A stretch of 64,000 bases of DNA, from positions 36,696-100,695 of the forward strand of contig JAANBC010000058.1 in NCBI GenBank assembly GCA_014621405.1. The letters run 5' to 3'. This document shows positions 56,301 through 64,000 of this stretch, one piece after another; the first letter of the stretch is position 1; each line of letters begins with the position of its first letter. Source of the DNA: Stylonectria norvegica. Its lineage: Eukaryota > Ascomycota > Sordariomycetes > Hypocreales > Nectriaceae. A program made the translations under genes and the position numbers. Below the pieces are notes generated by a model. That model saw only the letters and a program-made list of their open reading frames with translations, searched no databases and was not told where the DNA came from.

Positions 56301-59136
56301 TAGTATTCTACTTGGGTCCATGACCAGCGACCAGGCGACAGTCCGCAGTAAAAGCTTGAGGAGCATTCAGCAGGTTATCGAAACTGATCCTTCTATACTG
56401 GATGGCGACTCAGCTGTCGTCAAGCTCATCCACGAGTGCGCAGCCGATTCTTCAACGCAGGTCCGAGACTCGGCCATATCATTGATTGGAAACTGCATCG
56501 AGTTGCGGCCGGCGCTGGAGGAGCCCCTGACACCAAGAATTATCGAACGATTTTCGGACAATGGTGTTGGCGTCAGAAAGCGAGCAATGAAGCTAGCAAC
56601 CGCGATCTATGTGCGCAACAGAAATAAGCCGTTGCGTAGCGCGATTGCGAATGGCCTTCTTCGCCGAGTCCAGGACCCAGATGAAACCGTTAAGGAGCTT
56701 GCTCGCACGTCCATCGAGGATGTCTGGTTTGCACCTTTCTACAAGAACGAAGGGACGGCCGTCTACGAAACCTCGCTGACGGAGCACGTTGCTCTCATTG
56801 TCCAAACGGTCACGTCCGGGGCCGTCAATGAAATACTCGAAAAGACTCTGCAGTCTATTCTCAAAGCGCAGAGCAAGTCAACGGAGCAGGGCCCCTTTTC
56901 TGTGTGCTCTAAGATCGTGGCCAGCTTGTTCAGTCTCATCGACAATGTGGATTCGGATAACCCAGCTGTCCCATGTGGACGAGATGCCTTACATGTCCTC
57001 ACGATTTTTGCGAAGGCCGAGCCGAAGTTGTTCAACTTTGAACAGATCCGCCTACTGAAGCCTCATCTGGCTAGTTGTTCCAGTACCGAAGAACAAGGTG
57101 CATTCCGAGCCGTCACAGTCATCTACCGGCTTGTTCTCCCACAGCTCTCAACAGTCCATACCGAATTCCTCACAGAGGTCCGCACGCAATTTATGAAGAT
57201 GATGGGCAAGCCCCACGGTCGAGGGACGGTGGATGACTTGTTCGCCTGTGCTAAAGTCGTCTGCGTGCTACTCCGATCGTTCGGCCCTATAGCCTCGGCC
57301 GCAGCGTCAAGTCTCCAAGTTATTGAAGTAAAGACAAGAAATGGGACCGTGGGCAACGACCTTCGACCCAAGTTTCCTGCGTACTGTCTCATTGTGGGCA
57401 TGGCCGGTAAACACTTTGATTTGGACAACGAGATGCACATTTTCAAGGCCAGGTTCCCGAAATACCAGGGCGACTCGGTTCCCAAACTTCTGGTCGACAA
57501 GCTGGTGCCTTTTACCTCACCCTCACATCCTTTGGATGTCCGAAAGGCCGCATTGGAAGGAATCGGTCTGGTATGCCAATCCTGGCCGCGCAATTATGTG
57601 CTAGCCAAGGTGTACACATCCTTTCAGCAAGCCTTTGACGAGCAGGTGCCGGCTTTGGAGTCAATAATATTAACTTCATTCAAGGCATTCCTGCTCAGAG
57701 AGGAAAAGCGATCGGAAGCAGCAGCGGAAGCGTCAAGCACAGAGACGAAGAAAGAATTGACAGTTATGGGAGGCACCACCTTTGATGATGTGGCGAGCGC
57801 TACATGTCAAAGGTTCCTGAAGGACATTGGCCGCATTGCTGTTGAGAGTCAAGGCGAGCTTGCTTTCCTCGCTATGGAGGTTCTGGGTAGCATCAATCGA
57901 CAAGGTCTGACGCATCCCAAGGAAACCGGCGTAACGCTGATCACACTCGAAACATCGGCGAACCGGAAGATTGCAGAGCTCGCTTTTGCGGAGCACCGAT
58001 CACTTCACGAAAAGCACGAAACAGTGCTTGAACGAGATTATGCAAGGGCGGTGCAGTCAGCTTACAACTATCAACGGGACGTGGTGAAGAACTCGCATGG
58101 CGCAACCATGGATCCGTTTCAATCGAAACTACACTACCTTATGGAGGTGCTCAAGATCAGCAAAATGAAGAATCGGCAACGTTTCTTAGAGAAGCTATGC
58201 GGTCAGGTCGACTTTGATCTTGCCAAGCTGGACGCCAGCCAGGACGTGCCAGAACACGTCGGTTTTGCGCGTTTCATTATTGAAAACCTGGCTTTCTTCG
58301 AGTACCAGACGGTCGGAGAGCTGCAAACCACAGTCAATTCCATTGAAAAGATGGTGGCCAGCACGGGCGCCTCGGTAGCTCAAGCAATTGAGTCAGAAAT
58401 CAACAATATCCGGATGGACGTCGAATACTCGGTTGAAGCGACAAAAGTGGATGGAGAAGCGAATGGAGAACCCATAAACGGACAAGCACCCGTCAGGCCG
58501 CTCTCAATAGATCCGAAGCGTCTCCGTCAGCTGACTGCAGGGTCTGTGATATTGCTGTCACTGTGGGAAGCGCGGACGCACCTCAGACGACTCTACGGCA
58601 TGGGGAACAGTCGACACGATAGCAAAGCAAAAGCTTTGGCAAAGGACATGAATAAGACGCCAGTCAAGGTTCAAGGTGTGCATGGTGAGCGGTTTTGGGA
58701 GGAGGTGGAGTCTCACATCCGGGGTCTGGCAAAACAGGAGGAAATGGTGCAGAAGTGCACGGCCTTTTTGGAATTGATGAGCGTGGACAAGGAGTTCAAG
58801 GTGGCAGATGAGGAGGATCAGATGGAACTCGAAGACCCCGCCACCCCGAGCGAGGCGAGGAGGCCGACGGGATGGCGGACCGAGGCAGCAAGCGGAAGGG
58901 CGGTAATACGCCAGGAGGACGTAAGAAACGGGCGCGGTCGGATTCACAGCCGCGAAAACGGGGACGTCCACGCAAGCAGCAGAGCGTGGAAGGCGATGCT
59001 GATGGCGATTTGGACGGAGACTGGTTTTAAGGGAATAAAGGCATACGGGACAAGGCACGAAACACAAGGGATCGGCAAGGGAAACACGACCGAGCTGGGG
59101 TTTGCTCGTCAGGCGTCTTTGGAGCTGACCTGTTGA
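53303..59136 (+). CDS. SCC2: Cohesin loading factor SCC2/Mis4/NIPBL, frame-disrupted C-terminus
   Basis: Three exons: 53303-53456, 53510-53696, 53754-59136; 1,907 codons as read. SCC2 with SCC4 loads cohesin and stimulates its ATPase. The N-terminal part (PFTLQEALPYLPQTSTVPFI, then DIIPNPSLGSGSPARSISDLF) is the low-complexity SCC4-binding type. A long HEAT hook follows, clearest at about residues 975-1100 (RSKSLRSIQQVI, STQVRDSAISLIGN, GVRKRAMKLATAIYVRNRNK). The C-terminal NIPBL domain extends to DEEDQMELEDPATPSE near 58850. After that the frame turns into atypical Arg/Gly/Thr sequence for about 95 codons. The minus-one frame from about 58854 to a TAA at 59028-59030 instead codes a typical SCC2 tail: GSKRKGGNTPGGRKKRARS, an AT-hook RKRGRPRK (58953-58976) and an acidic end DGDLDGDWF. 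No GT lies between, so an intron cannot join them. Confidence 0.93.
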
Positions 59137-60277
59137 GGTCAAGGCATGGTACATAATATCGTCAGCGGTTTCGAGCTGCAGAGCTGCCGGTGACGCTGGA
59201 CAGCGTGGCTCAGGCTCAGGCTCAGGTTCAGGGTCGAGGCAGACGGATGACGATTGGCGTTTGGAATTGGGCACGGGGATCTTCAGTACTCGGACGCAAT
59301 ACAATGGCGAAGAGGCGGTGGAGAAGATGGGGAGATGGTGAGATGGTAAGACGGGGAGATGAGGAGATTCAAGATGACGGCGTTTTTGGTGCGCATATGG
59401 TTTCGATGATACCAAATACCTTTAGCTACCGGATACCAGAGCCAGCTTCTTCTGGTCTGGTGTACGTACTATTACAGAGTACAGTACTAGTAGCTACCGA
59501 TATGGCTCGGGGGAGTTGTTTTGACGAGGCATACATTAGCACATAGGAGGAAAGAACAAAGAACAAAGACCAAAGAACAAACAACAGCCGATTCGTTGTG
59601 CTCCAATGAAAGTTGTTGAGTGACGATAAAACCCTCTCTCCGCTACGTGGCCCGGTTGGTGTACTGTAGCCGTCGGTCCATTCCACATCCATGGATGCCT
59701 TCATTAGCAGTGCCAATAAGGCACTTTGGCACTTTGACTTGGTGGGTGTGACGAAACATGGTGAACAGGGTTGCAAGGGAACGGACAGGGGAGAAGCTGG
59801 CAAAATTGCCGGGGGTAGAATTTGCCGGGGGAACTTAGAGGATATGAGAGGATCTTAATTACATAGAGGCGCGCGCATTGCATTGAATCAAGCCTTTGCC
59901 AATGCTGATCGACAACATCACGTTTCTGGGCAGGGACAGCGCTTAGCCCCGCCTTGGCAAAACAACCTGGGAAGTCTGGGCCAAGAAAGTTGGCACTTGT
60001 TTGTGACGGAGAGACAGTGTAGACGGGTGGTGTGGTATTGGTGTTGCACGGGTCATTTTGCTTTGATTCCTTGTTTTTCTGGTGCATTGCTGTTGGAGGT
60101 TGTGTTGTTTGTGACGGACTGTGCATGTTTTCAAGCATAAGTTGATCGTAGCACAGGTATCCGTTCCCGTCCCGTGAAGCAAAGAAAATGCACCGAGGTC
60201 CTGGAGGTTATTACGTCGTTGCTGTGGCTGCCCGTTTGCCAACGCGGCGTTTTCAAGGGGCTACGGTTTAATAAGCT

Positions 60278-60324
60278 TATCATCATCATCATCATTAGCA
60301 TCCTCGTTAGCATCATCATCAACA
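60278..60324. repeat. CAT/ATC trinucleotide microsatellite
   Basis: Two blocks of (ATC)n separated by ttagcatcctcg. Confidence 0.85.
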
Positions 60325-61092
60325 ACCTACCTTAACCATCTCCATCTTACCGCAAAGTATTCGTACTACTAGGTCTAATTAATCACACTACAATACTGCT
60401 AGTAGTCGAAGAGGCAATACTTCAGCTGTTCCTTACCCACTGCGCAGCAAACCGCCCAACACTGCCCTTCTCACTCCCCATACCTGAGGTAGCCTGTACA
60501 GCGCAGCACCCGACGTTCACAGCGTACAGCGTACAGCGCATCGAGCAGGGCAGTGCCGCTAGGCAAAAGTGTACGGTACACGAGTAATTCCAGCCCATTT
60601 GGATTAATTACAGCGTCTACTCTGGCTGGGTACAGAGGCCTCCCTCGCATCGGTGTCGGCGCGGTCCATCACCCGATCCACCGTGCCTGCGTCGCCCCAA
60701 GGGAAACGCCACACAGACGAGGGCCCACACTGCAGAAATTCGAATCCTCCAATTCCTCTAATAAGGAGAGCAGGGTGCGTCGCCAAGTTGCCAAGCTGTA
60801 TTTCCACACTTGGCACACTCAAGGATCGCGACTTGGACATTGTGAAAGGGTTACAGCAGATTTCGTGTTTTTTCCGACTTCGTGATGACTTCCTGTGAGT
60901 ATTTCCCTCCTTCCTCCTTTGCGTCTCCTTCTCCGCTCTTTTCTTCCTTCGTTCCCCCCCTTTAAGGTTCCTGCCTCGTGTCGGCCAGCCCGTTGCCGTT
61001 GCCCGTTGCCCGTTGACGCTGCCCAACGCCCATTGGCCAGCTGTCGTCAGGGACAAAGACCCATCGCGATCCTTCGCCCTCGACATCAACAC

Positions 61093-61127
61093 CATCAGCA
61101 TCAGCATCAGCGTCAGCATTAGCAGCA
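61093..61127. repeat. CAGCAT hexamer array in exchanger leader
   Basis: Five to six CATCAG/CGTCAG/CATTAG units about 175 bp before the exchanger ATG. Confidence 0.8.
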
Positions 61128-61265
61128 TTCATTAACACAAGCTGCTGCATTTGCTACCGCTACCGCTACTGCCATCGCGACGTCTTTGCTTCTGCACTTC
61201 TACCCAATCGCTTTCACATCCTTGCCGCACACTTCTACACTCCTTCGCAAACAACCCCTCGCGTC

Positions 61266-61280
61266 ATGGATAGTTGCTAA
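61266..61280 (+). promoter_or_regulatory. Four-codon upstream ORF (Met-Asp-Ser-Cys-stop)
   Basis: ATG GAT AGT TGC TAA ends 20 bases before the exchanger ATG at 61301. If it lies in the mRNA leader it could lower initiation at the main start. Confidence 0.45.
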
Positions 61281-61300
61281 TTACCGCCCTCTCTCTCGGA

Positions 61301-63126
61301 ATGAAAGTCAACCACTTCAGCCTCAAGCGCCAGGCGCACACACTCAGCCGCACCAGCTCCGACCAGTCATGGAACCCGTTCCGTCACGTCTCATGGGATC
61401 AGAAGCCTCCGACCCGCGTGGGCACCTGGGATGGCGGTCGTCTGGAGAACCAGAACGAGGATCGCACCGAGACCACCGGTGAGGAGCTGCATCACGCCAG
61501 CACCGAGCCCAATAGCCGCACACTCGCTCGCGACTTCTCTACTGCCGAGACTATGGATGGGACTAGGGAAGGGTCTAGGGGCGTTCCTAGGGAGGTTGAC
61601 GAGAAGCGCAGCTCCGAAGCTCGCGGCGACACAGGCTTGTCCCAGCGGTCGCTGGTAGAAGGCGAGCCCGTTATGAGAAACCGGAGAACAGACGACGACG
61701 CGACAAGACTCGACGAGACGGCGCCACGCGAACCCGACGACAGTGGAAAGACAAAGAAGCCCAAGAAGGAACACAGCCTGTTCAAGCACGTCTACCCCAA
61801 GCAGCCCTTTACTGTCGCCAACCAGCTCCAGCGCACATTCCTTAACTCGTGGATCAACATACTTCTCATCGCCGCCCCCGTGGGTATCGCCCTCAACTAC
61901 ATCAAGTCCGTTGACCGTATCGCTGTGTTCTGCGTCAACTTCATCGCTATCGTGCCATTGGCTGCTATTCTCAGCTTCGCGACCGAAGAGATTGCCCTCC
62001 GGACGGGTGAGGTGCTTGGTGGCCTGATCAATGCCACTTTTGGAAACGCCGTTGAACTCATCGTCGCTATCCTTGCCCTGGTGGATGGAAAGGTCATCAT
62101 TGTGCAGACGTCGCTCGTTGGCTCCATCCTCTCTAACCTCTTGCTTGTCCTTGGCTTCTGCTTCTTCTTCGGAGGTCTCAGGCGACAGCAGCAGTACTTC
62201 AACGTCACCGTCGCCCAGACAGCCGCATCTCTCCTGGCACTAGCTGTCTCAGCCGTCATCGTCCCCACTGTCTTCGATCTCGCGAGCGACACCTCGGTCG
62301 CCGACGTCGCCAGTCTCTCCCGCGGCACCTCCATCATCCTCCTCATCGTTTACGGAGCCTACCTGGTCTTCCAGCTCAAGACTCACCAGAGCATCTTCAC
62401 CGAAGAGAGCGAGAAGGTCCCCGCCCGGCCCTGGAGGAATGGCGCTCTCGACGATGGAGCCATTAAGCAGGGCTTCGCCATGCCCGGCGCGCTTATGGGG
62501 CGCGGCGTGGCTGAGAACGATGAGAATGCGAGACTATCCAAGATGTTGATGAACCCTCGCGCTCTGGATAACGAGGGCGACGAAGACGAGGAGGAGGAGC
62601 CGCAACTGCACTTCATCGTTGCCGTGGCTACGCTCGCCTTCGCGACTGTCATCATTGCCCTCTGCGCCGAGTACATGGTTGGCTCCATCGATGCCGTCAC
62701 TGCGTCCGGCGCCGTCTCGCAGGAGTTCGTCGGTCTCATTCTGCTGCCCATTGTCGGCAACGCCGCTGAGCACGCCACAGCCGTCACCGTTGCCATCAAG
62801 GACAAGATGGACTTGGCCATTGGTGTCGCAGTTGGCTCCAGCATGCAGGTCGCACTCTTCCTCATCCCCCTTCTCATCGTCATCGGCTGGATCATGGGCA
62901 ACGAGAACATGAACCTTAGTTTCGACCTGTTCCAGGTGACCACCATGTTCGTCGCCGTACTACTGACCAACTACCTCATTGGTGATGGAAAGAGTCATTG
63001 GCTCGAGGGTTTCCTCCTCATTTGTTTGTACGCTATTATCGCTACGTGCTCATGGTGTAAGTCTCACCCCTCCGACCTCCTCTATCTTTTCAGCTGACTG
63101 ACACCCCCACAGGGTATCCGGCTTAG
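61301..63126 (+). CDS. VCX1: Vacuolar Ca2+/H+ exchanger (CAX/VCX1 family)
   Basis: Two exons: 61301-63056 and 63113-63126; splicing (GTAAGT...CCACAG) adds WYPA and a stop; 589 residues. It exports cytosolic Ca2+ into the vacuole in exchange for protons. The first 165 residues are hydrophilic and charged, a long cytosolic N-terminus likely to be inhibitory as in other CAX proteins. Eleven or so membrane helices follow, in two halves. The first alpha-repeat is GNAVELIVAILAL at 248-260; the second is GNAAEHATAVTVAIKDKMDL near 490. The halves are joined by a loop with the acidic run EGDEDEEEEP. Both repeats keep the Glu needed for cation exchange. Confidence 0.96.
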
Positions 63127-63641
63127 TAGTAAGAAATACAAAGAAGATGATTTCCTTTGCTGTCTGCCTACACGTTCCACTGGCTACTCTTCTCGTATCT
63201 TTTGGTCCTAGTACTTGTTTAATTAGCCGCCCCAAGCAGGGGCTGTCTCTCGTATGTAACCTGCAACGGAATTCGCACCGTACATTTTTGCGCTCTCATT
63301 GCTCATTTTCTTCTTCTTGTGTTTTGGCTTGGACGGGAAACCGGAACGGGGTTTGGGGTATTTGAACAAACGCACATACAAAACGTAACAAATCGCTCGC
63401 CTGAAATAAATATGTATACCCTGATAGTTGTTTGAATTGTTTGAACCGAGTTGATAGGGGTGTTTGGATCTATAATTGAATCCGGCGTTTACTTCTGACA
63501 TTACTATATTATACACGGGCGATTTTGACATTATAACATTACATACAACAAATCTAAACAATCCCAGCCCTCTTTATACATGTCGATTTTTGGTTAAAAT
63601 GTGTCGTGCCGTGGAAAGCTTGAAGTATTTATTTTTACTCT
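63127..63641. other. Convergent intergenic region at right edge
   Basis: About 515 bp of AT-rich sequence between two converging genes, presumably both 3' UTRs. No gene was recognised. Confidence 0.55.
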
Positions 63642-64000
63642 TCATCGGCCACTCAACCCAGACAAGCCTCCATCATGCTGCACGCTGCCCCTCCGCAGAA
63701 ACGACATGGGACTGCCGAGTCGAATGCTTCCGCCGTTGTCGCTCCCGCCGAGCACCCCCGGCGGCAATCCCAGCGTGGGAATGCTCGCTTCGGGCACGGC
63801 CTCGAGCATGGTCGGGCGGGCGGCTGTGGCGGGCGTGCCCTGGACGTCGCGGCCCGTCTCTAGGGCTTCGCGGTAGAAGACGTCGAGGAGGGCAGGGTCG
63901 CGGCAGAAGGCCTCGAGCTCGTCCTTGATGGCCTCCGGGGACGGGACCGGAGCGGGTGGGGCTTTCGCGGCGGCGTCGGCGGGCTTGAGGGCCGGGGAGT
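63642..64000 (-). CDS. Unrecognised protein, C-terminal fragment (5' part outside window)
   Basis: On the minus strand the frame is open from the right edge to a TGA at 63644-63642, giving 118 residues plus a partial codon. GC-rich third positions and clean openness support coding. The visible part starts with an Ala/Pro-rich segment, then a charged helix-like stretch (SPEAIKDELEAFCRDPALL, DVFYREALETGRDV), then a Gly/Ser-rich tail ending SGLSGR. I do not recognise the family. The plus-strand frames in the same place are shadows. Confidence 0.6.
   Translation of the reverse strand, partial: SPALKPADAAAKAPPAPVPSPEAIKDELEAFCRDPALLDVFYREALETGRDVQGTPATAARPTMLEAVPEASIPTLGLPPGVLGGSDNGGSIRLGSPMSFLRRGSVQHDGGLSGLSGR

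Larger units (their letters stand above)
59137..61300. other. Intergenic region (SCC2 / Ca2+-H+ exchanger)
   Basis: About 2.2 kb. It contains a CAGGCT hexamer array at 59207-59232, one ATCCATGGAT at 59687-59696, (CAT)n at 60278-60324, TATTCGTA at 60358-60365 and a CAGCAT array at 61093-61127. The last 400 bp are CT-rich and form the exchanger promoter and leader. No coding frame with support was found. Confidence 0.55.

Noticed and set aside
58558..59415. 285-codon minus-strand frame opposite the SCC2 3' end
   Set aside because: It is antisense to conserved SCC2 sequence, has low-complexity Pro/Ser/Leu composition and no family character.
1..64000. CRISPR arrays, insertion sequences, retroelements, secondary-metabolite cluster
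   Set aside because: No regularly spaced direct repeats, transposase or reverse-transcriptase motifs, long terminal repeats, or PKS/NRPS/terpene genes were seen.

Overview
The window is nuclear DNA of a filamentous ascomycete (Pezizomycotina, most likely a Sordariomycete). The evidence is many short GT-AG introns of about 50-110 bp with CTNAC/CTGAC branch sites, wide intergenic spaces, no operons, and single-copy fungal housekeeping genes (PAG1/TAO3, NADPH-P450 reductase, RIO2, RPN1, MTR10, RAS, NBP35, RPA12, SCC2, vacuolar Ca2+/H+ exchanger). The species cannot be fixed from this sequence alone. Exon joins below were worked out by hand and checked for reading phase.

Layout. 1-7.8 kb: the Furry-family morphogenesis gene PAG1 on the minus strand, running off the left edge. 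10.3-12.5 kb: cytochrome P450 reductase. 15.9-17.9 kb: a two-RRM RBMS/MSSP-like RNA-binding protein with a long CT-rich leader. 18.4-23.1 kb: RIO2 kinase and proteasome subunit RPN1 diverging from a 0.5-kb promoter. 23.5-26.8 kb: an OPT-family transporter with a long N-terminal extension. 28.9-35.5 kb: 5-formyl-THF cyclo-ligase, the importin MTR10 and a GNAT acetyltransferase, all on plus. 36.4-39.6 kb: an intronless 1,060-residue protein carrying five successive six-cysteine modules, two of which match the Zn2Cys6 spacing. 41.1-41.9 kb: RAS GTPase (minus), followed by about 4.8 kb with no recognisable gene. 46.7-49.2 kb: a MoCF-domain (FLAD1/CinA-like) gene and a GMF-family actin regulator, head to head. 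49.3-52.8 kb: NBP35, a tRNA-Gln(CUG), deoxyhypusine hydroxylase and Pol I subunit RPA12. 53.3-59.1 kb: cohesin loader SCC2. 61.3-63.1 kb: vacuolar Ca2+/H+ exchanger. The right edge holds the 3' end of an unrecognised minus-strand gene.

Most genes are core cell functions (translation and ribosome biogenesis, protein turnover, nuclear transport, Fe-S assembly, cohesion, polarity, ion and peptide transport) with no sign of a biosynthetic cluster or mobile element. The main novelty candidate is the multi-module zinc-cluster-like protein at 36395-39577. Two conserved genes, PAG1 and SCC2, each carry an apparent one-base frame discontinuity that no intron explains; these may be assembly errors or real lesions. 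Six exact copies of the 10-bp palindrome ATCCATGGAT lie only in intergenic DNA.
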